Both the position numbers and the translations under genes were made by a program. This document shows positions 1 to 10,427 of a stretch of 64,000 nucleotides of DNA, one piece after another (position 1 is the first letter of the stretch; each line of letters starts with the position of its first letter). The notes under the pieces are model-generated. The model was not told the origin of the DNA and made no database searches. It saw nothing but the letters and a program-made list of their open reading frames with translations. The stretch is taken from the NCBI RefSeq assembly GCF_030315975.1, contig NZ_JASXSZ010000005.1:124001-188000 (forward strand), read 5' to 3'. Source of the stretch: Microbacterium candidum. GTDB lineage: Bacteria > Actinomycetota > Actinomycetes > Actinomycetales > Microbacteriaceae.

Positions 1-706
1 TGATGAGCACCAGCGTGCGCACCGGCGGGTTGTGCCGCAGCCAGTGCAGGCCCTCGCGGATCGGGTGATCCTTCTCACCGGACTCCCGCGTGGCTTCTGT
101 CCGTGCCGGAACAGGCGTCGCCGCGATGCGCGAGATCAGCAGCACCGCGAAAAGCACGCAGACGACCTGCACCGCGAACGGCCAGAATGCTCCGATCGCG
201 AACAGGAAGGCGCCGAGCGGGGGACCTGCCATCTGGTTCGCGACGAGGTAGCCGGCCTGCATCCGAGCGTTGCCGATCCCGAGGTCTTCGCGCCGCACCA
301 TCATCGGCAGCAGCGTGTTCGCGGCGGAGTCGACGAAGACCTCCGCCGTGCCGTAGAGGAAGGCGGCGACCAGCACGATCCAGATGTTCGCGATGCCGGT
401 GACAAGGAAGACGCACAGCGCTGCGACCACCGCCCCGCGCAGCGCGTTGGCGAGCATCACCATGCGCCTACGGTCGTGGCGATCCGCGACGGCGCCCGCG
501 TGGAGCCCGAAGACGAGCCACGGGAGGACCGGCATCATCGCGCCGATCGCGACGAGGGCCGGCGCGCCGGACATCGAGGCGATCAGGAGCGGGGATGCCG
601 ACAGGGCGATGCCGTCGCCGAGATTGCTCGTCCAGAACGCGCCGAGCAGCCATCGGAAGTCGCGGCCCAGGCGCGGAGGCGCGACGAGGTCGACGACGTT
701 CGGCAT
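1..706 (-). CDS. MFS transporter, partial (C-terminus outside the window)
   Basis: Major facilitator superfamily membrane transporter of the MFS_3/EntS-like type, substrate unknown. The start at 706 gives MPNVVDL and about 235 residues before the window edge cuts the gene. It has several hydrophobic helices and a motif-A-like loop after the second one ([11 protein letters not shown], about residues 72-82), which is the conserved cytoplasmic loop of drug and metabolite exporters. A TACGAT hexamer ends six bases before the ATG, suggesting a leaderless transcript. The missing C-terminal half prevents any substrate call. Confidence 0.85.
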   Translation of the reverse strand, partial: MPNVVDLVAPPRLGRDFRWLLGAFWTSNLGDGIALSASPLLIASMSGAPALVAIGAMMPVLPWLVFGLHAGAVADRHDRRRMVMLANALRGAVVAALCVFLVTGIANIWIVLVAAFLYGTAEVFVDSAANTLLPMMVRREDLGIGNARMQAGYLVANQMAGPPLGAFLFAIGAFWPFAVQVVCVLFAVLLISRIAATPVPARTEATRESGEKDHPIREGLHWLRHNPPVRTLVLI

Positions 707-712
707 CCCTCC

Positions 713-718
713 ATCGTA
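713..718 (-). promoter_or_regulatory. Predicted -10 element (TACGAT) for the partial MFS gene
   Basis: On the minus strand TACGAT lies 6 bases upstream of the ATG at 706, so transcription would begin at or next to the start codon. Confidence 0.5.
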
Positions 719-751
719 CGAAGGGCGGCCGACATGCGCCGACCCCGCAGG

Positions 752-2218
752 CTACGCCTCCGTCTCGACCACCGGTGCGGGCGCCTTGAAGAACAGCGTC
801 TCGGTCTGCTCGAGCTCCATGCCCTTCGTCTCGGGGATCCGCCACAGCACGTACACGAAGGACAGCGCCGCGAAGATCGCGTACATGAGGTACGTCCCCG
901 ACAGGGACCATGCCGACATCACCGGGAACGACACGGTGATGAGGAAGTTCGCGATCCACTGCGCGGCCGCGGCGACGCCGAGGGCCTTGGCCCTGATGCG
1001 GCTCGGGAAGATCTCGCCGAGAAGGACCCACACGAGCGGCCCCCACGAGGCGCCGAAGCCGATCACGAAGAGGTTCGCGGCCACGAGTGCGATGGGACCG
1101 AACGGTGCGGGAAGCGTCACAGCGCCGCCGGCGCCCTTCACCGCGTACGCGAAGCACAGCGCCATCGAGGCGAGCGAGAGCGTCATGATGATGGATCCGG
1201 TGAGGAGGATGGGTTTCCGGCCGACCCGGTCCACGAGGAAGATCGCGATGAGTGTGACGAGCACGTTGACGATGCCCGTGACGACGCTGATGCCGAACGA
1301 CGCGCTCTCCGGGAATCCGACCGACTGCCACAGCGTCGTCGAGTAATAGAAGATGACGTTGATCCCCACGAACTGCTGGAACACCGACAGGATGATGCCG
1401 ACCCACACGATCGGCTGCAATCCGAACCTCGGGCCGCGCAGCGACACCCCCGCGTTCTTGCGGTCGGTCTCGATGACGTTGGTGAGCTCCGTCATCGTCT
1501 TGTCGAGGTCGGCGGGCGGCACGAGCCGCGCGAAGATCGCGCGCGCCTCGTCGGTGCGTCCCCGCGCGATCAGGTAGCGCGGCGACTCCGGGAGCGTGAA
1601 CGACAGGATGCCGTAGACGGCGGCCGGGATGACCCCGACGATGAACATCCAGCGCCACGCGTCCAGACCGAACCACAGCGGGCTGTTCGCGCTGCCGGCT
1701 GTCCACGCCAGCACGGCGTCCGAGAGCAGCGCGACGAAGATGCCGAGCGTGATCGCGAGCTGCTGCAGCGACGCGAGGCCGCCGCGGATCTGCTTCGGCG
1801 CGATCTCGGCGATGTAGGCGGGCGCGATGACCGACGCGATGCCGATGCCGAGGCCGCCGATCACGCGCCACAGGGCGAGGTCCCACACCGCGAAGGCGAG
1901 ACCGGCGCCGAGCGAGCTGGCGAAGAACATGATCGCTCCGAGAAGCATCACCCGCAGGCGCCCGAACCTGTCCGCGAGGTTGCCGGCGATGATGGCGCCG
2001 ACCGCGCAGCCCAGCAGCGCGATCGCGACGACGAACCCCGTGACGACGGAGTTCAGCGAGAAGTCGTGCTGGATCGAGTCGACCGCGCCGTTGATGACGG
2101 AGGAGTCGAAGCCGAAGAGGAAGCCGCCGACGGCGGCGGCGACGGCGAGTCCCACGGCGCGCTTGCCGTAGGGGCTGCGGAGCGAGAACGCGTTCGCGGG
2201 GATGCTTCCGGTGCTCAT
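752..2218 (-). CDS. Sugar porter family MFS transporter
   Basis: A 488-residue, 12-helix sugar/H+ symporter of the MFS sugar porter family, probably importing a monosaccharide or polyol through the cytoplasmic membrane. Family signatures are present in order: ADRFGR after helix 2, PESPRYL in the central loop, VDRVGRKP after helix 8, and PETKGMELE after helix 12. Length is typical of the family. It is transcribed away from rsmA, and a TAGGGT hexamer ends 6 bases before the ATG. The exact sugar cannot be read from sequence. Confidence 0.9.
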   Translation of the reverse strand: MSTGSIPANAFSLRSPYGKRAVGLAVAAAVGGFLFGFDSSVINGAVDSIQHDFSLNSVVTGFVVAIALLGCAVGAIIAGNLADRFGRLRVMLLGAIMFFASSLGAGLAFAVWDLALWRVIGGLGIGIASVIAPAYIAEIAPKQIRGGLASLQQLAITLGIFVALLSDAVLAWTAGSANSPLWFGLDAWRWMFIVGVIPAAVYGILSFTLPESPRYLIARGRTDEARAIFARLVPPADLDKTMTELTNVIETDRKNAGVSLRGPRFGLQPIVWVGIILSVFQQFVGINVIFYYSTTLWQSVGFPESASFGISVVTGIVNVLVTLIAIFLVDRVGRKPILLTGSIIMTLSLASMALCFAYAVKGAGGAVTLPAPFGPIALVAANLFVIGFGASWGPLVWVLLGEIFPSRIRAKALGVAAAAQWIANFLITVSFPVMSAWSLSGTYLMYAIFAALSFVYVLWRIPETKGMELEQTETLFFKAPAPVVETEA

Positions 2219-2224
2219 GCCCGC

Positions 2225-2230
2225 ACCCTA
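2225..2230 (-). promoter_or_regulatory. Predicted leaderless -10 (TAGGGT) of the sugar porter gene
   Basis: Minus-strand TAGGGT, then 6 bases, then the ATG at 2218. It lies back-to-back with the rsmA -10 at 2296. Confidence 0.55.
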
Positions 2231-2295
2231 TTCCCGCACCGGCGACGGCGCCATGGCCCCGGCGGCGTGTTCCGGGTGGCACAGCGGCCAGAGGC

Positions 2296-2301
2296 TACAG
2301 T
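2296..2301 (+). promoter_or_regulatory. Predicted leaderless -10 (TACAGT) of rsmA
   Basis: TACAGT ends 7 bases before the ATG at 2309. This argues for the ATG and against an in-frame GTG at 2300 that overlaps the hexamer. Confidence 0.5.
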
Positions 2302-2308
2302 GAAACGC

Positions 2309-3151
2309 ATGCCCGTGACCCTCCTCGGCGCCGCCGAGATCCGCGCCCTCGCCGCCGACCTCGACGTCACGCCGACGAAGAAGCTCGGGCAGAACTTCGT
2401 CGTCGACGCCAACACGGTGCGCAAGATCGTCCATGTCGCCGGCGTCCAGGCGGGGGAGCGGGTCGTCGAGGTCGGCCCGGGCCTCGGATCGCTGACCCTC
2501 GCGATCCTCGAGGCCAGGGCATCCGTCACCGCCGTCGAGATCGACCACCGCCTCGCCGAGCGTCTCCCCGAGACCGCCGCCGAGCACGGTGTCGCCCCCG
2601 GCGCGCTGACCGTCGTCGACGCCGATGCGATGCGGGTGACCGACCTGCCCGGGGACCCGACGGTGCTCGTGGCCAACCTGCCGTACAACGTGAGCGTCCC
2701 GGTGCTGCTGCACTTCCTCGAGACGTTCCCGCACCTTCAGCGCGGGGTCGTGATGGTGCAGGCCGAGGTCGGCGAACGCCTCGCCGCGCCGCCTGGGTCG
2801 AAGACCTACGGCGCGCCGAGCGTGAAGGCCGCGTGGTACGGCCCCTGGCGGCTCGCCGGCACGGTGTCCCGGCAGGTCTTCTGGCCGGTTCCGAACGTCG
2901 ACAGCGTCCTGGTGGCGTTCGAGCGGGATGCGGAGCCCCGCGGCGACGAGGAGCTCCGTGTCAGCACCTTCCGACTCGTGGATGCGGCGTTCCAGCAGCG
3001 CCGCAAGATGCTCCGGCAGGCGCTGTCGCAGGTGCTCGGCGGGTCGGCCGCCGAGGCATCCGCCGTCCTGGAGCGGGCGGGGGTCGCGCCGACGGCGCGC
3101 GGCGAGGACCTCACGGTCGACGAGTATGTGCGCATCGCGCAGGCTCGCTAG
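2309..3151 (+). CDS. rsmA: 16S rRNA (adenine1518-N6/adenine1519-N6)-dimethyltransferase
   Basis: RsmA (KsgA) dimethylates the two adjacent adenines in the 3' terminal helix of 16S rRNA late in 30S assembly, using S-adenosylmethionine. The 280-residue protein shows LGQNF (residues 26-30), the SAM-binding EVGPGLG (54-60) and the catalytic NLPYN motif in its middle. The length is normal. ATG 2309 was chosen because the protein then starts just before the conserved N-terminal region and a -10 hexamer sits 7 bases upstream; GTG 2300 would add three residues. It is followed by an aldo/keto reductase and ispE; rsmA next to ispE is a common actinobacterial arrangement. Confidence 0.96.
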   Translation: MPVTLLGAAEIRALAADLDVTPTKKLGQNFVVDANTVRKIVHVAGVQAGERVVEVGPGLGSLTLAILEARASVTAVEIDHRLAERLPETAAEHGVAPGALTVVDADAMRVTDLPGDPTVLVANLPYNVSVPVLLHFLETFPHLQRGVVMVQAEVGERLAAPPGSKTYGAPSVKAAWYGPWRLAGTVSRQVFWPVPNVDSVLVAFERDAEPRGDEELRVSTFRLVDAAFQQRRKMLRQALSQVLGGSAAEASAVLERAGVAPTARGEDLTVDEYVRIAQAR

Positions 3152-3154
3152 CCT
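3149..3154 (+). promoter_or_regulatory. Predicted leaderless -10 (TAGCCT) overlapping the rsmA stop
   Basis: TAGCCT ends 6 bases before the ATG at 3161. Its first three bases are the TAG stop codon of rsmA. Confidence 0.5.
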
Positions 3155-3160
3155 GGAGCG

Positions 3161-4240
3161 ATGAGCGAGCAGCAGCGCTTCAGCGACAACGTCCCCGATC
3201 TCCACCGTCCCTACGCCGCAGCCGCGGACCGATACGCCGGCGCCCGATTCCGCCAGGTCGGCACATCGGGTCTCTACCTGCCCGCGATCTCACTCGGGCT
3301 GTGGTGGAACTTCGGCGACAACATCCCGATGGACAACCAGCGGGCGCTCCTGCGCCACGCGTTCGACCGCGGCATCACGCACTTCGACCTGGCGAACAAC
3401 TACGGCCCGCCGTACGGCTCGGCCGAGAAGAACTTCGGGCGCATCTATGCGGAGGACTTCCGCCCGTACCGCGACGAGCTCATCATCTCCTCGAAGGCCG
3501 GCTGGGACATGTGGCCCGGGCCGTACGGCGAGTACGGCTCGCGCAAGTACATCCTCGCGAGCGCCGACCAGTCGCTCGCCCGGATGGGTCTCGATTACGT
3601 CGACATCTTCTATTCGCACCGCTTCGACGACGTCACCCCGATCGCCGAGACGATCGGGGCGCTCGACACGCTCGTGCGCCAGGGCAAGGCGCTCTACGTC
3701 GGCATCTCGTCCTACAGCGCGGAACGTACGGCGGAGGCGGTCGCCGTCGCCCGCAGCCTCGGCACGCCGCTCGTCATCCACCAGCCGTCGTACTCGATCC
3801 TGAACCGGTGGATCGAGGACGGCCTCACCGGCGTCCTGCGCCAGGAGGGCCTGGGTGCGATCGCCTTCACGCCGCTTGCGCAGGGCCTGCTGACCGACAA
3901 GTACCTGTCCGGCGGGCACGCCGACCGGTCGCAGAAGCGCGGGTCGCTGCCCGACTCGCCGCTGTCGGAGAAGGGCCTGGCGATCGTGCGCGGGCTCGAT
4001 GTGATCGCGAAGGAGCGGGGGCAGTCCCTCGCCCAGATGGCGCTCCAGTGGATCCTGCGCGACCCGGTGGTGACCTCCGCGCTCATCGGCGCATCGCGCC
4101 CGCAGCAGCTCGATGAGAACCTCGCCGCGCTCGACGGCCCCGCCTTCACGGCGGAGGAGCTGCAGCGCATCGACACCCTCTCGAGCGGCCTCAGCGACGA
4201 GGACGACGTGGACCTCTGGGCCGTGTCCTCCACCCTCTGA
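3161..4240 (+). CDS. Aldo/keto reductase, YghZ (L-glyceraldehyde-3-phosphate reductase) type
   Basis: A 359-residue cytosolic NADPH-dependent oxidoreductase of the AKR superfamily. The catalytic tetrad is visible: Asp76 and Tyr81 in HFDLANNYG, Lys112 in SSKAG, and His153 in YSHRFDD. Closest recalled family is AKR14/YghZ, which reduces L-glyceraldehyde 3-phosphate and related aldehydes, often as detoxification. It lies 9 bases after rsmA and 18 before ispE on the same strand, but it has its own -10 hexamer. The true substrate is an inference from family only. Confidence 0.9.
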   Translation: MSEQQRFSDNVPDLHRPYAAAADRYAGARFRQVGTSGLYLPAISLGLWWNFGDNIPMDNQRALLRHAFDRGITHFDLANNYGPPYGSAEKNFGRIYAEDFRPYRDELIISSKAGWDMWPGPYGEYGSRKYILASADQSLARMGLDYVDIFYSHRFDDVTPIAETIGALDTLVRQGKALYVGISSYSAERTAEAVAVARSLGTPLVIHQPSYSILNRWIEDGLTGVLRQEGLGAIAFTPLAQGLLTDKYLSGGHADRSQKRGSLPDSPLSEKGLAIVRGLDVIAKERGQSLAQMALQWILRDPVVTSALIGASRPQQLDENLAALDGPAFTAEELQRIDTLSSGLSDEDDVDLWAVSSTL

Positions 4241-4258
4241 GGCCGAACCGGAGCTGAC

Positions 4259-5188
4259 GTGAGCGAGGCGCTGACGACCGATCGCGTGCACGTGCGCGCC
4301 CCGGGGAAGATCAACGTGTTCTTCGAGGTCGGCGACCTCGACGACCACGGATACCACGAGGTCGCCTCGGCGTATCAGGCCGTGTCCGCGTACGAGGACC
4401 TGTGGGCCGAGGCATCCGATCTGTTCACGATCTCCGTGACCGGGACGGTGGATGTCTCGGGCGTCCCGCTCGATGACCGGAACCTCGCCGTGCGCGCCGC
4501 GCGCCTGCTCGCGGCGGAGACCGGCTACGGCGGCGGCGTGCACCTCGAGATCCGCAAGGGCGTGCCCGTCGCGGGCGGGATGGGCGGCGGGTCCGCGGAT
4601 GCGGCGGCCGCCCTCGTCGCGTGCGACGCGCTGTGGGGCACGGGTCTCTCCTCGACGGACCTCCACGCCCTCGGCTCCCGCCTCGGCGCTGACGTCCCGT
4701 TCGCGCTGCTGGGCGGCACCGCCGTCGGCACGGGGCGCGGCGACGAGCTCAGCCCGGCGCTCGCGCGCGGGCGATTCGACTGGGTGATCGTGACGAGCGG
4801 CGACGGCCTCTCGACGCCCGCCGTGTACAGCGAGCTCGACCGCCACCGCGCCGAGCACGCGGCCGATATCGCCCCCATTCCGCGCCGCCCGGCGGTGGAG
4901 CCGGCCGTGCTCCAGGCGCTGCGGGCGGGGGATGCGACGGCCCTCGCCGTCTCCGCACGCAACGACCTGCAGGTCGCAGCGCTCCGCCTGCGTCCGGATC
5001 TCGCCGGAGTCCTCGAGCGCGGCGAGCGCTCCGGGGCGCTCGTCGGCATGGTCTCCGGGTCCGGGCCGACCGTCGCGTTCCTCGCGGAGGATGAGGAGTC
5101 CGCCATCGATCTCCAGGTGCTGCTCAGCGCCGACGGGTTCGAGGCGCTGCACGTCCACGGTCCGGTTCCCGGCGCGCGCGTGCGCTGA
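4259..5188 (+). CDS. ispE: 4-diphosphocytidyl-2-C-methyl-D-erythritol kinase
   Basis: IspE phosphorylates the 2-hydroxyl of CDP-methylerythritol with ATP, the fourth step of the non-mevalonate (MEP) isoprenoid pathway. The 309-residue GHMP kinase begins at GTG 4259 and has APGKINV (residues 14-20, with the conserved Lys17) and the ATP-binding glycine-rich loop PVAGGMGGGSADAA (103-116). A C-terminal GMVSGSGPT motif closes the GHMP fold. It sits 18 bases behind the aldo/keto reductase. Start choice is supported by the immediate conserved N-terminus. Confidence 0.96.
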   Translation: MSEALTTDRVHVRAPGKINVFFEVGDLDDHGYHEVASAYQAVSAYEDLWAEASDLFTISVTGTVDVSGVPLDDRNLAVRAARLLAAETGYGGGVHLEIRKGVPVAGGMGGGSADAAAALVACDALWGTGLSSTDLHALGSRLGADVPFALLGGTAVGTGRGDELSPALARGRFDWVIVTSGDGLSTPAVYSELDRHRAEHAADIAPIPRRPAVEPAVLQALRAGDATALAVSARNDLQVAALRLRPDLAGVLERGERSGALVGMVSGSGPTVAFLAEDEESAIDLQVLLSADGFEALHVHGPVPGARVR

Positions 5189-5246
5189 GGAACATCCCGC
5201 CGTACCGCGGCGTTGGCGCTGACAAGACGTTCTTGAGGAGGAATCG

Positions 5247-5537
5247 ATGAAGGCAGTGCTCGACGGCGTTGTGATCGCCGAAGCGCCGGAAGAGGAACTG
5301 ATCTCGATCGAGGGCAACTGGTATTTCCCACCCGAGGCCGTGACCCCGGGGGCACTGGTCGTGAGTCCGACGCCGTATACCTGCCCCTGGAAGGGCGCGG
5401 CGACCTACTACACGGTCAACGGGCTCGAGGACCGCGCGTGGTCATACCACGACCCGCGCCCCACCGCCGTCGCGCGCGTAGGCCGCGACTTCGCCCGTTA
5501 CGTGGCCTTCTGGAGGGGCGTCGAGGTCATCGACTGA
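5247..5537 (+). CDS. DUF427 domain-containing protein
   Basis: A 96-residue protein that is essentially one DUF427 domain, a small beta-rich fold. Visible family features are WYFPPEAV, PYTCPWKG and WSYHDPRPTA. It is preceded by a good Shine-Dalgarno sequence (GAGGAGG, 7 bases before ATG 5247). No enzymatic role is established for the family as far as I can recall, so none is assigned. It lies between ispE and the ABC-F gene on the same strand. Confidence 0.9.
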   Translation: MKAVLDGVVIAEAPEEELISIEGNWYFPPEAVTPGALVVSPTPYTCPWKGAATYYTVNGLEDRAWSYHDPRPTAVARVGRDFARYVAFWRGVEVID

Positions 5538-5551
5538 CCCCAGGCGTCGCC

Positions 5552-5557
5552 TACGCT
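5552..5557 (+). promoter_or_regulatory. Predicted -10 (TACGCT) of the ABC-F gene
   Basis: TACGCT ends 9 bases before ATG 5567, implying a leader of only two or three bases. Confidence 0.4.
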
Positions 5558-5566
5558 GGTAGGGAC

Positions 5567-7378
5567 ATGGCGCATCTTCTGGGGGCCGAGGCCCTGCACC
5601 TCGAGTACCCGACCCGCGTGGTCTTCGACTCTGTGACACTCGGTGTCGAGGAGGGCGACCGCATCGGGATCGTCGGCCGCAACGGCGACGGCAAGTCGAG
5701 CCTGCTCGGGATGCTGGCGGGCCTGCGCAGCCCGGATGCGGGACGCGTGACGATGCGCGGCGGCGTCCGGATCGGCGTGCTCGATCAGGCCGACACCCTC
5801 GACGACGACGGCACGGTCGGGTCGACGATCGTCGGAGACACCCCGGAGCACGAATGGGCGGGGGATGCGCGCGTCCGCGACGTCATCGCGGGTCTCGTCG
5901 CCGACCTCGACTGGGAGGCGCGCCTGGGCACCCTGTCCGGCGGGCAGCGGCGGCGTGTGGCGCTCGCGCGCCTGCTCGCGGGGGACTGGGACATCCTCTT
6001 CCTCGACGAGCCGACGAACCACCTCGACGTCGAGGCGATCGCATGGCTCGCCGACCATGTCAAGCGCCGCTGGGCGCCGAGCGCCGGAGCGCTCCTCGTC
6101 GTCACCCACGATCGGTGGTTCCTCGACGAGGTGTGCAACGCCACGTGGGAGGTGCACGACCGCATCGTCGAGCCGTTCGAGGGCGGGTATGCGGCGTACA
6201 TCCTGCAGCGCGTCGAACGCGACCGGCAGGCCGCATCCATCGAGGCCCGCCGGCAGAACCTCGCCCGCAAGGAGCTCGCGTGGCTCCGCCGGGGAGCGCC
6301 CGCCCGCACGAGCAAGCCGAAGTTCCGTATCGACGCGGCGAACGCGCTCATCGCCGACGTCCCCGAGATCCGCAACAAGGTCGCGCTGCAGTCGCTCGCG
6401 GTCTCCCGGCTCGGCAAGGACGTCGTCGACCTGCTCGACGCGTCCGTGTCCTACCCCTCGACGGGCTCGGGGACCGACCGCGAGGTGCTGCACCGTGTCG
6501 AATGGCGCATCGCGCCGGGGGAGCGCACCGGCATCCTGGGTGTGAACGGCGCCGGGAAGTCGACGCTGCTCGGCCTCGTCGACGGGACGGTCACGCCGAC
6601 CGAGGGGCGCGTGAAGCGCGGCAAGACGGTGCGCGTGGCCGCCCTCAGCCAGCGGCTCGCGGAGCTCGACGAGCACATGGACGACCCGGTGCGGATCGTC
6701 ATCGAGCGCCTGCGCACGAGCTACACGATCGGCACAGGGTCCAAGGCGCAGGAGCTCACGCCCGGCCAGCTCCTCGAACGCCTCGGGTTCTCCAGCGCCC
6801 AGCTGTCGACGCCCGTCAAGGACCTCTCCGGCGGCCAGCAGCGCCGCCTGCAGCTGCTGCTCATCCTGTTCGACCAGCCCAACGTGCTGATCCTCGACGA
6901 GCCGACGAACGACCTCGACACCGACATGCTCGCCGCCCTCGAGGACCTCCTCGACTCGTGGTCGGGGACGCTCCTCGTCGTCTCCCATGACCGCTACTTC
7001 ATCGAGCGCGTCACCGACCAGCAGTACGCGATCCTCGAGGGGCGCCTCCGGCACCTCCCCGGCGGCATCGACGAGTACCTGCGCCTGCGGGCCGCGCAGG
7101 GGCGCGAGCCCCGGTCGGCCGCCGCCGCATCCGCCGCCCCGGTCCCCGCGGGCCTGCAGGGCGCCGAGCGCCGCGCGGTCGAGAAGGAGCTCGCAGCCCT
7201 CGAGCGCCGGATGTCGAAGATCCAGGAGCAGATCGACGGCGACCGCACGGCGCTCGCCGAGCACGACCAGTCCGACTACGTCGGCCTCGGCGCGAAGATG
7301 TCCGAGATCAGCGCTCTCGAGTCCGAACTCGAGTCCCTCGAGGAACGCTGGCTGGAGCTCGGCGAGCAGCTCGGCTGA
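5567..7378 (+). CDS. ABC-F family ATP-binding protein
   Basis: A 603-residue soluble protein with two ABC ATPase domains and no membrane segments, the ABC-F class that acts on ribosomes (translation factors such as EttA/Uup, or antibiotic-resistance ribosome-protection proteins). Domain 1 has Walker A GRNGDGKSS (37-45), signature LSGGQRRR and Walker B LFLDEPTNHLD; domain 2 has GVNGAGKST, LSGGQQRR and LILDEPTNDLD. A linker sits between them, and a charged coiled-coil occupies the last ~70 residues. ATG 5567 begins exactly at the ABC domain. Whether it confers resistance or is housekeeping cannot be told; no resistance context is nearby. Confidence 0.93.
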   Translation: MAHLLGAEALHLEYPTRVVFDSVTLGVEEGDRIGIVGRNGDGKSSLLGMLAGLRSPDAGRVTMRGGVRIGVLDQADTLDDDGTVGSTIVGDTPEHEWAGDARVRDVIAGLVADLDWEARLGTLSGGQRRRVALARLLAGDWDILFLDEPTNHLDVEAIAWLADHVKRRWAPSAGALLVVTHDRWFLDEVCNATWEVHDRIVEPFEGGYAAYILQRVERDRQAASIEARRQNLARKELAWLRRGAPARTSKPKFRIDAANALIADVPEIRNKVALQSLAVSRLGKDVVDLLDASVSYPSTGSGTDREVLHRVEWRIAPGERTGILGVNGAGKSTLLGLVDGTVTPTEGRVKRGKTVRVAALSQRLAELDEHMDDPVRIVIERLRTSYTIGTGSKAQELTPGQLLERLGFSSAQLSTPVKDLSGGQQRRLQLLLILFDQPNVLILDEPTNDLDTDMLAALEDLLDSWSGTLLVVSHDRYFIERVTDQQYAILEGRLRHLPGGIDEYLRLRAAQGREPRSAAAASAAPVPAGLQGAERRAVEKELAALERRMSKIQEQIDGDRTALAEHDQSDYVGLGAKMSEISALESELESLEERWLELGEQLG

Positions 7379-7388
7379 AGACCAGCGA

Positions 7389-9759
<2,371 letters not shown>

Positions 9760-9766
9760 GTGTCAT

Positions 9767-9772
9767 ACCGTA
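9767..9772 (-). promoter_or_regulatory. Predicted leaderless -10 (TACGGT) of the globin operon
   Basis: Minus-strand TACGGT ends 7 bases before GTG 9759. Only 21 bases separate it from the -10 of the divergent flavin reductase gene. Confidence 0.5.
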
Positions 9773-9793
9773 GTCGAATAAAAAGGATGCTGA

Positions 9794-9799
9794 TACTTT
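9794..9799 (+). promoter_or_regulatory. Predicted leaderless -10 (TACTTT) of the flavin reductase gene
   Basis: TACTTT ends 6 bases before GTG 9806, in a short AT-rich block that is unusual for this window. Confidence 0.5.
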
Positions 9800-9805
9800 C
9801 AATTC

Positions 9806-10417
9806 GTGCACACCGTGATCGAGCCGAGCGTCCTCTACGTCGGCACGCCCGCCTACCTGATCGCGACGATGAACCCCGACGGGGCGCCGAACCTGGCCGC
9901 TGCGTCGTCCTACTGGGCGCTCGGGCGCATGCTCGTGCTCGGCATCGAGACCGACGGGCAGACGTCGGCCAACCTGCACGCGCACGGAGAGCTGACGGTC
10001 TCCTTCCCGTCGGCCGCGCTGTGGCCGTCCCTCGTGCGCCTCTCGACGCTCACGGGGCGCGACCCCGTCCCCGCGCACAAGGCGAAGCGCTATCGGCACG
10101 AGCCGGACAAGTTCGCCGCCTCGGGCCTCACGCCGCAGCCCTCCGAGCTCGTCGCCCCGCCGCGGGTCGCGGAGTGCCTGCTGCAGTTCGAGGCACGGGT
10201 GCGCCGCCTCACGCCCGGCCTCGACGGCAGCTACGACATGGTCGAGGCGGAGGTCGTCCGCGTGCACGCCGACGAGGCGATCGTCCACGCGAACGGTCAG
10301 GTCGACCCGGAGGCGTGGCATCCGCTCGTCTACGCCTTCCGGCACTTCTTCGACCGCGGCTCGGAGGTCGGCTGGCTCGCCTCCAGCCCGACCGCGCCGC
10401 ATCCGCCGGTCGTCTGA
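9806..10417 (+). CDS. Flavin reductase-like FMN-binding domain protein
   Basis: A 203-residue protein of the flavin reductase like / split-barrel FMN-binding family. The N-terminal part has the characteristic TPAYLIATMNPDGAPNLAAASSYWALG segment that forms the flavin-binding barrel. Members reduce flavins for partner oxygenases or act as small flavoenzymes. It starts at GTG 9806, divergent from the globin group. No oxygenase partner is next to it; its 3' end is only 10 bases from the convergent FdhF-like gene. Confidence 0.8.
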   Translation: MHTVIEPSVLYVGTPAYLIATMNPDGAPNLAAASSYWALGRMLVLGIETDGQTSANLHAHGELTVSFPSAALWPSLVRLSTLTGRDPVPAHKAKRYRHEPDKFAASGLTPQPSELVAPPRVAECLLQFEARVRRLTPGLDGSYDMVEAEVVRVHADEAIVHANGQVDPEAWHPLVYAFRHFFDRGSEVGWLASSPTAPHPPVV

Positions 10418-10427
10418 CGGGTTCCGC

